A stretch of 25,796 nucleotides of DNA from an uncultured Ruminococcus sp. (GCA_905234305.1 CAJOHT010000001.1:1-25796); one strand, 5' to 3'; positions 7,030-14,932 are shown, counted from the stretch's first letter. Notes: a model not told the origin generated them from the sequence alone. Numbers and translations are program-made.

Positions 7030-9234
7030 ATGAACAAAGTAATTAAAAAAACAGCTTCCTACTTACTTGTTGTAACGCTGATTTTTACCGCGTTCGCAGG
7101 ACTGCAAATCGTAAGTAACGAAGCTCAGGCGGCTTCCTTCCCGACAGGGTACCCCAATACATATAAAAATACAGGAAACTACGCTAACGATATTATCGGC
7201 GTAGCGAGGACTCAGGTCGGTTACAGGGAAAACGGAGCCGGAACAAAATACGGATATTGGTATAGTCCTGCTCTTGTGAACCAGCCTTGGTGCGCAATGT
7301 TCGTCAGCTGGTGCGCTAATCAGGCAAAAGTGCCTCAGAGCGCTATTAAAAAATACGCTTCCTGCAGTTCGGAGGTTGCGTGGTTTAAGTCTATCGGAAG
7401 ATGGCATCCCAGTAAGTATTACGGCGGAAGCTATACTCCTAAGAAGGGCGACGTAGTATTCTACCGTGACGGCGGAAGCTCAGCGGTATCGACCCATACG
7501 GGTGTTCTCGTCGGCTTAAACGGAAATTATCTTGATGTAATCGAGGGCAACGCTACTAACGAAAGCGTAACTCATTACACTACTAACAGAGCGCGTTCTC
7601 TCGATAACAGTTATGTTATCGGTTACGGTAATCCCGATTACGGTCAGGGTACCGAACCCGAGAAAGAGCCTGATACCTATGAGGTATGGCAGGTTAACGT
7701 TGACGCGCTTGTTTTAAGAAAAAGCTATACTACAAGCTCAAAGAAACTCGCTTCAATCGGCTTCGGCGAAACTATTGAGGTTAACGACTTTAAGCTGTCG
7801 GGCGGTTATCTTTGGGGAAAAACAGCTTACGGTAATAACACGGGCTGGTGCGCGCTCAATTACTGCGACTATGTGAACGGCAGTATCGGCGGCAAGTATT
7901 ATCAGCTTCCGCCTAAGGTAACGCCTGATAAAATGACTATTTATATAGGCGAGAGTAAGAAGCTGGCTGTTCAAAACGGTTTGGGCGTAACTTATACAAG
8001 CTCGGATAAAACCGTTGCCAAGGTAAGTAAAAAGGGTAAAGTTACCGCGCTTAAGCAGGGTACCGTTACTATTAAGTGCAAGACCAGTACAGGTACCGCA
8101 AACTGTAAGGTGACTGTTGGCGAGCCTCATATCAATAAAACCGAGGTTATCTCCTGTGTAGGCGATTCGGCTTCACTTAAGGTAGTCGGCGTAAGCGGTA
8201 CGATTAAGTGGACAAGCTCCGATAAAAAGATTGCTACCGTTAATTCCGCGGGTAAGGTTAAGGGTATCTCCAAGGGTACGGTAATTATTACTGCGGCTAT
8301 CGGCAACGTTAAGTTTACCTCTAAGGTTAAGGTGTATAAGCATCCTAAAACCTACGAAAACTTTAAGACACGTAAGAATATCTATCTTAAGAATGAGTAT
8401 AAGGGCGTGAAGAATCTGCTCGTAATTCCCAGGCTCACAATGCTTAAGATTACCGAGGTCAAGTATTCAAGCACTCTTACATGGGGCAAAACCAAGTATA
8501 AGAAAACAGCGGGCTGGGTACAGCTTAATAACTGTAAATATAAGAACGGTTCCTTTATGGGAACGGTTTATACGATAAAACCGTATCTTGCAAAAACTTC
8601 TCAGAAGGTTTATCTTAAGAACACCTGTGAGCTTGAGCTTAAGGACGCTTCGGGTACTGTATCGTACGCGAGCCAGGATAAGAAGATTGCCGCGATAAGC
8701 AAGAAGGGCGTAGTTACAGGCCAGAAAGAAGGTACTACCTTCGTTACCGCTACAGTCGGCAATACGGTTCTTAAGTGTAAGATTGAGGTTGATAACCCTG
8801 ATATTTCCGCTTCTTCCTTAAAGCTGCTTAAGGCTAAGAGCAAGACTCTTAAAGTAACGGGCGGTAACGGCGTTATTGAATGGAAGAGCCAGAATCCCGA
8901 AATTGCTGTTGTTAGCGACGAGGGCGTTGTTACAGGCAGAAGATTCGGTGAAACCGTTATCACCGCTAAACGCAACGGCGTAGTTATGGAGTGCGAGGTT
9001 AAGGTATATGATCCTAAGCTGAGCGAGGAAAAACTTACGCTTAAGGTTGGCGAAGCTAAAGAGCTTACCGTTTCCCAGTCTACGGGAGCGGCTCCCGTAT
9101 GGGCTACTTCAAATAAGAAGGTCGCCGTTGTTGAAAAAGGAAAGATTACCGCTCTTAAAGCGGGAACGGCTAACATAACCTGTAAGGTTAACGGAGTTAC
9201 TCTTACCTGCGTTGTTACTGTCGTTAAAAAGTAA
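7030..9234 (+). CDS. Secreted CHAP-domain wall hydrolase-like protein with SH3-like and BIG2 repeats
   Basis: This 734-residue protein has a signal peptide (1 to about 35, ending EAQAA). A CHAP (NlpC/P60-superfamily) domain spans about 52-204, with the catalytic Cys88 in QPWCAMFVSWC, His156 in STHTGVLVG and E172/N174 in VIEGNAT. CHAP domains usually cleave amide bonds in peptidoglycan peptides. An SH3-like module follows (about 217-285), then two BIG2-like repeats (about 296-363 and 366-436), a second SH3-like module (about 440-510, WGKTKYKKTAGWVQLNNC) and three more BIG2-like repeats (about 515-587, 590-660, 661-733). BIG2 repeats are recognisable by TSSDKKIA(T/A)V and GKV(T/K)(A/G)xxxGT. 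AGAGGA (7017-7022) sets the start 7 nt upstream. It sits alone between a promoter and a terminator. A wall-bound amidase/endopeptidase used in growth or division is likely; the cut site is unknown. Confidence 0.85.
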   Translation: MNKVIKKTASYLLVVTLIFTAFAGLQIVSNEAQAASFPTGYPNTYKNTGNYANDIIGVARTQVGYRENGAGTKYGYWYSPALVNQPWCAMFVSWCANQAKVPQSAIKKYASCSSEVAWFKSIGRWHPSKYYGGSYTPKKGDVVFYRDGGSSAVSTHTGVLVGLNGNYLDVIEGNATNESVTHYTTNRARSLDNSYVIGYGNPDYGQGTEPEKEPDTYEVWQVNVDALVLRKSYTTSSKKLASIGFGETIEVNDFKLSGGYLWGKTAYGNNTGWCALNYCDYVNGSIGGKYYQLPPKVTPDKMTIYIGESKKLAVQNGLGVTYTSSDKTVAKVSKKGKVTALKQGTVTIKCKTSTGTANCKVTVGEPHINKTEVISCVGDSASLKVVGVSGTIKWTSSDKKIATVNSAGKVKGISKGTVIITAAIGNVKFTSKVKVYKHPKTYENFKTRKNIYLKNEYKGVKNLLVIPRLTMLKITEVKYSSTLTWGKTKYKKTAGWVQLNNCKYKNGSFMGTVYTIKPYLAKTSQKVYLKNTCELELKDASGTVSYASQDKKIAAISKKGVVTGQKEGTTFVTATVGNTVLKCKIEVDNPDISASSLKLLKAKSKTLKVTGGNGVIEWKSQNPEIAVVSDEGVVTGRRFGETVITAKRNGVVMECEVKVYDPKLSEEKLTLKVGEAKELTVSQSTGAAPVWATSNKKVAVVEKGKITALKAGTANITCKVNGVTLTCVVTVVKK

Positions 9235-9249
9235 ATAAAAATTATTATG

Positions 9250-9280
9250 CCGACGCTGTAGCTTTACAGCGTCGGTTTTT
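9250..9280 (+). terminator. Intrinsic terminator after the CHAP protein
   Basis: Perfect 11-bp stem CCGACGCTGTA (9250-9260) with 9265-9275, a GCTT loop and a run of five T. Confidence 0.92.
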
Positions 9281-9311
9281 CGCTTAAACGATAATTTTGG
9301 ATTAAAAAATA

Positions 9312-9340
9312 TTGACAAAATAAAGAGCTTACTATATAAT
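9312..9340 (+). promoter_or_regulatory. Consensus sigma-A promoter of the lipoprotein gene
   Basis: Perfect -35 TTGACA (9312-9317), 17-bp spacer and perfect -10 TATAAT (9335-9340). This is one of the two strongest promoters in the window by consensus. Confidence 0.85.
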
Positions 9341-9387
9341 TAATCTGTGAATAATACACTTAATTGTATTTGAAAGGTGGAACAAAA

Positions 9388-10101
9388 ATGAAAAAAGGTA
9401 TTATTTTATTATTAGCGGTTTTAGTGTTGGTATCGGCTTTTGCAAGCTGTGCGGGCGGCAATAATACTGTTTCGTCGGCTGTAGATTCAAACAGCAATTC
9501 CAGCGTATCTACCGTATCCAATAACGATAACAACAGCAACAGCGACTTTGACGAAGACGAAATAATAAAGAATATTAAAGTAACATCCTATCGTTACACA
9601 TCATATTCTTACAACTATCTTATCCTTGTGTTAAAGAACAATTCTAAATATGACTGCAAGCTCGAGGCTGAGGTAACACTCTATAATAAAAAGGGTAAGA
9701 TTGTTAACACAGAGTCAACAACAATTACAGCTTTCGCGGCAGGTGCCGAAACTGTTGTTAAGTTCAGCACTAAGGATGATTTCGAGAAGTTTGAGACTCA
9801 GTTTTCCGCTTCCGAGTTAACTTACTACACAACAGTTACTAAGGACTTAAAGTTTACTGTTGATACCGCTACCGATAAGGCTATTGTCAGCATTACAAAT
9901 AACGGTAAGAAGACTGCTATCTATACTAAGGCTTACGGTATATTCTTTAAAAATGGTAAGGTCGTTTATACTAACCTCACTTATATCGGCGACAGCAAGA
10001 GCGAGATTAAACCAGGCAAAACTCAGAGAGGTCAGATGTCCTGCTATGAGAAGTTTGACGATGTAAAGGTTTATGTTGACGGTTACGCTAAGGCGGAATA
10101 A
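9388..10101 (+). CDS. Secreted lipoprotein with two FxLYD-like domains
   Basis: This 237-residue protein has a lipoprotein signal: basic MKK, a hydrophobic stretch and a lipobox FASC with the modified Cys at 21. A Ser/Asn/Asp-rich linker (about 26-55) follows. Two beta-rich segments (about 60-147 and 150-237) each carry a pattern like V.LKNNSKYD...EVTLYNKKGKIV or V.ITNNGKK...YGIFFKNGKVV, which resembles the FxLYD fold found in many Gram-positive lipoproteins. The domain assignment is tentative and no enzymatic motif is seen. The ATG at 9388 is preferred over an in-frame TTG at 9364 because AAGGTGG (9374-9380) lies 7 nt before it. It is monocistronic, driven by a consensus promoter, and converges on hydF. 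Its role and ligand are unknown. Confidence 0.8.
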   Translation: MKKGIILLLAVLVLVSAFASCAGGNNTVSSAVDSNSNSSVSTVSNNDNNSNSDFDEDEIIKNIKVTSYRYTSYSYNYLILVLKNNSKYDCKLEAEVTLYNKKGKIVNTESTTITAFAAGAETVVKFSTKDDFEKFETQFSASELTYYTTVTKDLKFTVDTATDKAIVSITNNGKKTAIYTKAYGIFFKNGKVVYTNLTYIGDSKSEIKPGKTQRGQMSCYEKFDDVKVYVDGYAKAE

Positions 10102-10134
10102 TTTATAGTTAAAAAAAGTAAACGGTAAAAGTTT

Positions 10135-10160
10135 AGGGCTGCTCGTTGAGCAGCCCTTTG
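10135..10160. terminator. Convergent hairpin between lipoprotein gene and hydF
   Basis: A perfect 10-bp stem AGGGCTGCTC (10135-10144) with 10148-10157 and a 3-nt loop. It lies between two convergent genes and probably serves both. The T tract is short on the plus strand (TTT) and weak on the minus strand. Confidence 0.7.
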
Positions 10161-10180
10161 ATTATCTGTGTTGTAACGTT

Positions 10181-11377
10181 TTACGGAGTGACTACTTCCT
10201 CAAGTATACCCGTAATATGAGCTATCGCGACGCCGTAATTCGTCATAGCGGTATTCTGAGCCTTCGCTTTATCAATACGGCTCATAATGTACTTACGGTT
10301 GAACATACATCCTCCGCATTGGATGATAAGGTCGTAGCCCGATAAATCCTCGGGGAAATCGGTACCCGAAACAATATCGACCGTTAGTCCCTCGCCCGCG
10401 CGCTTTCTTAAAAGGCGCGGGATTTTTACGCGTCCGATATCCTCCGAAAGCGGAGCGTGAGTACAGCACTCCGCGATAAGAACCTTGCTTGTTTCGTTTA
10501 AGCTGTCTATCGCTTTCGCTCCCTCGATATAGTAGGGGAGGTCGCCCTTATAAGCGGCGAAAAGTATCGAGAAGCTAGTCAGCATACTTTCCGCGGGTTT
10601 ATTATCGTGGACTAAGGGGAATACCTGCGAGTCCGTAATAATCAGCTTAGGGGCTTTGCTTAAAGTGCTTAACGCCTCGCTGAGCTTATCGGTCGTACAG
10701 CTTGAAACAATGCATTTTTTGTCGAGCAGTTCTCTTATAGTCTGAACCTGAGGTAAGATAAGCCTGCCTGTAGGAGCCTGAATATCCTGAGGCATAACGA
10801 GAAGCACTAGGTCGCCCTCGGAGCATAGCGAGCCCGTAATAGTCGGCGCGTTATAGTCGGCGGGCACGAGCCTTATAATTTCCTCCTTAAGCTCGTCGAT
10901 TCCGATTTTATCTACGGCGCTGACCTGAAGCGGCTTTTCGCCGATTTTGTTGCGCACCTTAAATACGTAAGCGGAGCCGTTTATAAGCATATCCGCTTTG
11001 CTTACTACAGGAACCACGGGGATTTTCTTTTCCTTGAAAAGCTCGTACCATTCGCATTCCTTAGTGATATCGCTGCCCGAGAAAAGCACTACCGCGATAT
11101 CGATTTTCTCGGCGGTTTTCTCGGTCTTTTTTATTCTCATCTCGCCGAGTTCGCCGATGTCGTCGAAGCCCGCGGTATCAACAAGCACGCAGGCTCCCAG
11201 TCCGTTTATCTCCATAGCCTTGTTGACAGGGTCGGTGGTAGTTCCCGCTACCTCGGAAACAATGCTTACATCCTGACCCGTAAAGGCGTTTATAAGCGAG
11301 CTTTTGCCCGAGTTGCGTTTTCCGTAAAAGCCGATATGAAGCCTGTTTGCCGATGGGGTTTCGTTTAAGGTTGTCAT
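10181..11377 (-). CDS. hydF: [FeFe]-hydrogenase maturation GTPase and H-cluster scaffold HydF
   Basis: HydF is the cytoplasmic scaffold on which the 2Fe subcluster is assembled before transfer to apo-HydA. The 398 residues match the family length. The N-terminal GTPase domain shows a P-loop GKRNSGKS (19-26), a GTTTDP switch I, DTAG (67-70) and SKAD (126-129, a variant of NKxD). A central dimerization region follows. The C-terminal cluster-binding domain has Cys305-x-His307 in CCTHAP and the CGGC pair Cys354/Cys357, which are the cluster ligands described for HydF. The ATG at 11377 follows the hydG stop by 12 nt, with GGTGAG as the ribosome binding site. It is the last gene of the hyd operon and ends near the shared hairpin at 10135. 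Confidence 0.97.
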   Translation of the reverse strand: MTTLNETPSANRLHIGFYGKRNSGKSSLINAFTGQDVSIVSEVAGTTTDPVNKAMEINGLGACVLVDTAGFDDIGELGEMRIKKTEKTAEKIDIAVVLFSGSDITKECEWYELFKEKKIPVVPVVSKADMLINGSAYVFKVRNKIGEKPLQVSAVDKIGIDELKEEIIRLVPADYNAPTITGSLCSEGDLVLLVMPQDIQAPTGRLILPQVQTIRELLDKKCIVSSCTTDKLSEALSTLSKAPKLIITDSQVFPLVHDNKPAESMLTSFSILFAAYKGDLPYYIEGAKAIDSLNETSKVLIAECCTHAPLSEDIGRVKIPRLLRKRAGEGLTVDIVSGTDFPEDLSGYDLIIQCGGCMFNRKYIMSRIDKAKAQNTAMTNYGVAIAHITGILEEVVTP

Positions 11378-11389
11378 AATCTCACCGCC

Positions 11390-12805
11390 TCAGAATCTGA
11401 AATCTCTTTTGTTGTTTTCTATATCCTTAAGATGCTCTTTGCATATTCTCCGTACCTTTTCGTTGGGAATATTGTTAAGCTCTTTTTCTATCATTTTTTC
11501 GCCGAGCGCCTTGGTATCCTCGCTCGCGTAGTCCATAAGGTATTCCTTTAACGTCATAAGCGCGTTCGGGTGACAGCAGTTCTGGATCTGGCGGTTTTTG
11601 CACAGAGCCATAAAACGGTCGCCCGTTCTGCCTTCGCGGTAGCAGGCTGTGCAGAACGAGGGTATATAGTCGTTGCGCATAAGCCAGTTAACTACCTCGT
11701 CGAGAGTGCGGTTGTCGCTTACGTCGAACTGCTCGCTGTTTTCGGGTTCGGAATCCTCCGCGTAACCTCCTACCGAGGTTTTTGAGGCTCCGCTCATCTG
11801 GGAAACGCCGTAGTGGATAACCTTATCGCGAACCTGTTCGCTTTCTCTCGTAGAGATGATCATACCCGTATACGGCACGCAGATTCGTATAAGCGCGCAG
11901 ATTTTGCCGAAAGTTTCATCCGAGATACCGTTATCGAAAACGTTCGGGTCGATATCGTCCGCTTTCTTGATGCGCGGAACGCTGATAGTATGAGGTCCTA
12001 CGCCGTGAACCGCCTCAAGATGTTCTGCGTGCATTAAAAGTCCCGCGAACTCATAGCGGTAAAGCTCTAAACCGAAAAGTACGCCTAAGCCGACGTCGTC
12101 GATACCGCCCTCCATAGCTCTGTCCATAGCCTCTGTATGGTAGGCGTAATTATGCTTTGGACCTGTAGGGTGGAGCTTTTCGTAGCTTTCCTTATGGTAG
12201 GTTTCCTGGAAGAGGATATATGTGCCGATACCCGCTTCCTTTAGCTTGCGGTAGTTTTCGACCGTAGTAGCCGCGATATTGACGTTGACGCGGCGGATCG
12301 CTCCGTTTTTATGTTTAATGCTGTAGATTGTTTTTATCGACTCGAGTATGTACTCGATCGGATTGTTAACGGGATCTTCGCCAGCCTCGATCGCAAGACG
12401 TTTATGTCCCATATCCTGAAGCGCGATGACCTCCTGCTTAATTTCCTCCTGAGTGAGCTTTTTACGGCATATGTGCTTGTTTTTAAGATGATATGGGCAG
12501 TAAACGCAGCCGTTTACGCAGTAATTGGATAGGTAAAGCGGCGCGAACATTACGATACGGTTGCCGTAAAAGTCCTTTTTTATTTGTTCGGCGAGAGCGT
12601 ACATTTTACCTACGCGCTCCTCGTCCTCACACGCGAGAAGTACGGACGCTTCCCTGTGAGTCAAGCCCTTAAGCTCAGCCGCCTTTTCAAGCAGGCTGTC
12701 GATAAGTTCAAGATTATCTTTGTTTTCATCGGCGTATTTAAGAGTTTCCATAATCTCGTTATGGTCGATAAACTCCTCCGCCTTTAATGATTTTGGATTA
12801 TACAT
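11390..12805 (-). CDS. hydG: [FeFe]-hydrogenase maturation radical SAM tyrosine lyase HydG
   Basis: HydG cleaves tyrosine by radical SAM chemistry to p-cresol and dehydroglycine, giving the CO and CN ligands of the H-cluster iron. The 471-residue protein has the SAM cluster motif CX3CX2C at Cys96, Cys100 and Cys103 (CVNGCVYC) and the HydG-specific C-terminal CX2CX22C at Cys385, Cys388 and Cys411, which holds the auxiliary cluster. That second motif separates HydG from its relative ThiH. Start ATG at 12805 with GAGGAG (complement of 12813-12818) 7 nt upstream. It stops with TGA, showing that TGA is a normal stop here. It is separated from hydE by 134 nt, which is wide for this operon. Confidence 0.97.
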   Translation of the reverse strand: MYNPKSLKAEEFIDHNEIMETLKYADENKDNLELIDSLLEKAAELKGLTHREASVLLACEDEERVGKMYALAEQIKKDFYGNRIVMFAPLYLSNYCVNGCVYCPYHLKNKHICRKKLTQEEIKQEVIALQDMGHKRLAIEAGEDPVNNPIEYILESIKTIYSIKHKNGAIRRVNVNIAATTVENYRKLKEAGIGTYILFQETYHKESYEKLHPTGPKHNYAYHTEAMDRAMEGGIDDVGLGVLFGLELYRYEFAGLLMHAEHLEAVHGVGPHTISVPRIKKADDIDPNVFDNGISDETFGKICALIRICVPYTGMIISTRESEQVRDKVIHYGVSQMSGASKTSVGGYAEDSEPENSEQFDVSDNRTLDEVVNWLMRNDYIPSFCTACYREGRTGDRFMALCKNRQIQNCCHPNALMTLKEYLMDYASEDTKALGEKMIEKELNNIPNEKVRRICKEHLKDIENNKRDFRF

Positions 12806-12823
12806 TTTAATTCTCCTCTTTTT

Positions 12824-12928
12824 TTATATCTCCTCGTCAATCCGTGCAGTCCCTATCGTGAACTCATATCCCCCTGACCTGAGCGCCTCTGTCAGACTTT
12901 GGATACTTGGGAAATGTTCTGCTGTAGA
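12824..12928 (-). other. Open 34-codon tract without a start codon between hydE and hydG
   Basis: The minus-strand frame runs from just after a TAG (12929-12931) to a TAA at 12824-12826. The translation reads like the tail of a real protein, including SLTEALRSGGYEF and TIGTARIDEEI, with balanced composition. There is no ATG, GTG or TTG start inside, and it is out of frame with hydE. It may be a gene remnant, or chance. No family was recognised. Confidence 0.3.
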
Positions 12929-12931
12929 CTA

Positions 12932-12945
12932 ATTACCTATTACCT
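12932..12945. repeat. Two heptamers ATTACCT overlapping the hydE stop
   Basis: ATTACCT occurs twice in a row (12932-12938, 12939-12945). The hydE stop codon (complement of 12940-12942) lies inside the second unit. It has the same period as the longer arrays at 14260, 16407 and 16844, but two units alone could be chance. Confidence 0.4.
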
Positions 12946-13980
12946 TATATTCTTGCTGTCGCCCCGTGAAATCGCGATTTTGCATCCTATGCTCTCAACT
13001 CGTGAATTAAGACAGCGTATACATTCGGCGCTTTCCTCGCCTGTACATACCTTATTATCGTAGAGCTGATACTTTTTTCTTACGCTGACGGGGGAAAGGT
13101 TCGGCATAACTACGTTAGCGCCCGCCTGAATTCCCAGTTCGCGGCCTCGCGGGTGGATAGTGGCTAAGGCGGTTGTCGCGGGAAGCAGTACCTTCGGAAG
13201 CATTATCCTTATTATCGAGAGCATAAGCAGAGTTTTTTCGAGTGTTCCGTCGGGAAAGTCTTTAAATTCGGTATCGGTATGATGAATAAAAGGTCCGATA
13301 CCGACCATCTGAGGATTTAGCTTTTTTATAAAAAGCAAGTCCTCGGCTAAGTTTTCCGTAGTCTGATACGGCGAGCCTACCATAAATCCGCAGCCTACCT
13401 GATAGCCGATTTCCTTCAGATAATTCAAGCATTCTATTCTGCTCTCGAAGCGCTGATTTTTCGGATGAAGCCTTTCGTAATGCTCCTTCGACGCCGTTTC
13501 ATGGCGCAGAAGATATCGGTCGGCTCCGCATTCAAAGTACCGCTGATAGCTTTCGCGGGATTTTTCGCCAATCGAAAGCGTAAGAGCGCAGTCGGGATAT
13601 TTATTCTTGATCGACGTGATAATTTCGCATAGCCTGTCGTCGGTAAAATACGGATCCTCTCCGCCCTGTAATACAAAGGTGCGGAAGCCTAAGCCATAGC
13701 CTTCCTCGCAGCAACTCATTATATCTTCTTCGGTTAAGCGGTAGCGGGAGCAATTTTTATTATCCCTGCGTATTCCGCAGTACAGGCAGTTCTGCTTGCA
13801 GTAGTTCGTAAACTCGATAAGCCCTCGGATAAAAATGTCGTTGCCGTAGTTTTCGTATCGGAGCTTTTGCGCAAGCGAGCGCAAATCTTCGCGGACGCTT
13901 TCTCCCGAGTTTATCAATTCAACGAATTCCGTTTTTGACAGCGTTTTATCCCGATACAGCTTATTAACTAAATCAGTCAT
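12940..13980 (-). CDS. hydE: [FeFe]-hydrogenase maturation radical SAM protein HydE
   Basis: HydE is the radical SAM enzyme of H-cluster assembly that acts on the iron intermediate made by HydG. The 346 residues match the family. The SAM cluster motif is Cys61, Cys65 and Cys68 (CKQNCLYC), preceded by EFTNY and followed by GIRRDN. The usual HydE segments FVLQGGEDP (102-110), LRHETA (158-163) and GFMVGSPYQT (198-207) are present. Cys312, Cys320 and Cys323 match the spacing of the optional second cluster site known in Thermotoga HydE. The first codons overlap the upstream TM1266-family gene by 8 bp, indicating translational coupling. A two-unit heptamer repeat overlaps the stop. Confidence 0.97.
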   Translation of the reverse strand: MTDLVNKLYRDKTLSKTEFVELINSGESVREDLRSLAQKLRYENYGNDIFIRGLIEFTNYCKQNCLYCGIRRDNKNCSRYRLTEEDIMSCCEEGYGLGFRTFVLQGGEDPYFTDDRLCEIITSIKNKYPDCALTLSIGEKSRESYQRYFECGADRYLLRHETASKEHYERLHPKNQRFESRIECLNYLKEIGYQVGCGFMVGSPYQTTENLAEDLLFIKKLNPQMVGIGPFIHHTDTEFKDFPDGTLEKTLLMLSIIRIMLPKVLLPATTALATIHPRGRELGIQAGANVVMPNLSPVSVRKKYQLYDNKVCTGEESAECIRCLNSRVESIGCKIAISRGDSKNIR

Positions 13981-14230
13981 TAAAAACGTACTTTGAGTAA
14001 GCGGTCTTAGCGCTTACGCCGTCGAGCGTTCCGAGCTTGCCCGAGAAACTTGAAATAACATCCTGCGGCGCGTCCATAACAACGCTGATAATCGAAATCC
14101 CGCGTTTTTTATAGGGGATACCCATACGTCCGACAACATAATCGCTGTAGTCGCTTATGAGCTTGTTGACCTCCTCGACGGGTTTTGAGTTTTCTAAAAT
14201 TATGCTTATTACTGCTACTCTTGTTTCCAT
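13973..14230 (-). CDS. TM1266-family iron-only hydrogenase system putative regulator
   Basis: This small 85-residue protein matches the TM1266 family (small ferredoxin-like/ACT-like fold), which is commonly found with hydE, hydF and hydG. Visible signs are RVAVISIILEN at the N-terminus, VGRMGIPYKKRGISIISVV (33-51) and SGKLGTLDGV (63-72), the last typical of the family. No DNA-binding helix-turn-helix is apparent, so the family label regulator is by association rather than shown here. It is the first gene of the operon. Its ATG at 14230 has GAAAGGA upstream, and its end overlaps hydE by 8 bp. Expression would pass through the leader terminator at 14316-14343. Confidence 0.9.
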   Translation of the reverse strand: METRVAVISIILENSKPVEEVNKLISDYSDYVVGRMGIPYKKRGISIISVVMDAPQDVISSFSGKLGTLDGVSAKTAYSKYVFND

Positions 14231-14259
14231 AGTAAAATCCTTTCGTGATTTTAGGGCGA

Positions 14260-14290
14260 AGTGGTAAGTGGTAAGTGGGAAGTGGTAAGT
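14260..14290. repeat. Heptamer array in the hyd leader
   Basis: Four tandem 7-bp units: AGTGGTA at 14260-14266, again at 14267-14273, then AGTGGGA at 14274-14280, then AGTGGTA at 14281-14287, plus a partial AGT. It is flanked by AGGGC (14253-14257) and GCCCT (14301-14305). It lies between the leader terminator and the first gene. Confidence 0.85.
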
Positions 14291-14315
14291 TTTATTCTCA
14301 GCCCTTTGTCCTAAA

Positions 14316-14344
14316 TAAAAAAGCTACACCGAAAGGCATAGCTT
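14316..14344 (-). terminator. Leader terminator upstream of the hyd operon
   Basis: On the minus strand, arms 14335-14343 and 14322-14330 pair over 9 bp (two G-U pairs) with a 4-nt TTTC loop, then six U (14317-14322). No minus-strand gene lies upstream, so this terminator sits inside the leader of the hyd operon and must be read through for expression. Confidence 0.75.
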
Positions 14345-14396
14345 AAATTCGATTTATTCGATAAGAGCCTTTCGCGTCAATAGCATTTCCGCGTCA
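14330..14396 (-). promoter_or_regulatory. Candidate attenuator/riboswitch in the hyd leader
   Basis: In the minus-strand RNA an 8-nt arm CGAAAGGC (14374 to 14367) is perfectly complementary to GCCTTTCG (14337 to 14330). That second arm covers the terminator loop and part of its stem, so the two foldings exclude each other. A near-direct repeat beginning TGACGCG occurs at 14396-14383 and 14379-14367 (minus strand). I do not recognise a known riboswitch class. The ligand or trigger is unknown. Confidence 0.45.
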
Positions 14397-14404
14397 GTGT
14401 CATT

Positions 14405-14433
14405 ATTTTAACATAAATAATGTATAAATACAA
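14405..14433 (-). promoter_or_regulatory. Sigma-A-like promoter of the hyd operon
   Basis: Minus strand: -35 TTGTAT (complement of 14428-14433), 17-bp spacer and -10 TAAAAT (14405-14410). The transcript would start near 14397, leaving a leader of about 165 nt before the first gene. No Rex-type TTGTGA-N6-TCACAA site is seen. Confidence 0.5.
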
Positions 14434-14506
14434 CTTTTTTCTTTCGTTGAATTACATAAAGATTATATGGAGATTTTGTGAGGTTATACAAATTTTTTTA
14501 TATAAT

Positions 14507-14535
14507 TTGCAAAGAGTCCGAATTAATAGTAAAAT
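14507..14535 (+). promoter_or_regulatory. Sigma-A-like promoter of the small membrane protein gene
   Basis: -35 TTGCAA (14507-14512), 17-bp spacer and -10 TAAAAT (14530-14535). Transcription would start near 14542, so an in-frame ATG at 14541 would not be on the mRNA, which supports the start at 14553. Confidence 0.5.
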
Positions 14536-14552
14536 ACTAGATGGTGAGGATT

Positions 14553-14852
14553 ATGAAAAACAAAAAGACCGCCGATATTCTCTTTTTTATCGGAATATGC
14601 TTGATAATAATAGGCATTTTACTCGGATGCGCGCTGGGTTTTATTTTCGGCGGCGGCGGGTTCGATCTTGTACCCTCGATTACGGTATGGCTGCTCAGCA
14701 TAATCGGCGGAGCAGGATTCCTCGGCATTTCCTCCAGCCTCAACGAGGCTGAAGAAAAGAAAGCAGAGGACGAGGAGTTTATAAGGCTCATTATTGAAAG
14801 CGTAAAAAGCGAGGATGAAGCGGATGATAATGAGGAAAACGAGGCGGAGTAA
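14553..14852 (+). CDS. Small two-helix membrane protein, unknown function
   Basis: This short protein (99 residues from the ATG at 14553) begins KNKKTAD and has two hydrophobic helices (about 8-31 and 43-61) joined by a Gly-rich turn (FGGGG). The C-terminus is a highly acidic, Glu/Asp-rich tail. No family is recognised. GGTGA (14543-14547) is 5 nt before this ATG. A divergent promoter pair separates it from the hyd operon. Its function is unknown, and its link to hydrogenase maturation is not supported beyond position. Confidence 0.7.
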   Translation: MKNKKTADILFFIGICLIIIGILLGCALGFIFGGGGFDLVPSITVWLLSIIGGAGFLGISSSLNEAEEKKAEDEEFIRLIIESVKSEDEADDNEENEAE

Positions 14853-14932
14853 ACAGCTTTGTGAATAATATAAAAGACAGCGAGCTTTATGCGCCGTCTC
14901 TTAAGCATTACTAACAAAAATCCTCGTTTTGA

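Noticed and set aside
8610..9176. Minus-strand open frame of 188 codons within the CHAP protein gene
   Set aside because: Shadow of the BIG2 repeats; no motif, promoter or ribosome binding site.
14397..14433. Rex redox-repressor site in the hyd promoter
   Set aside because: No TTGTGA-N6-TCACAA-type palindrome is present near the -35/-10.
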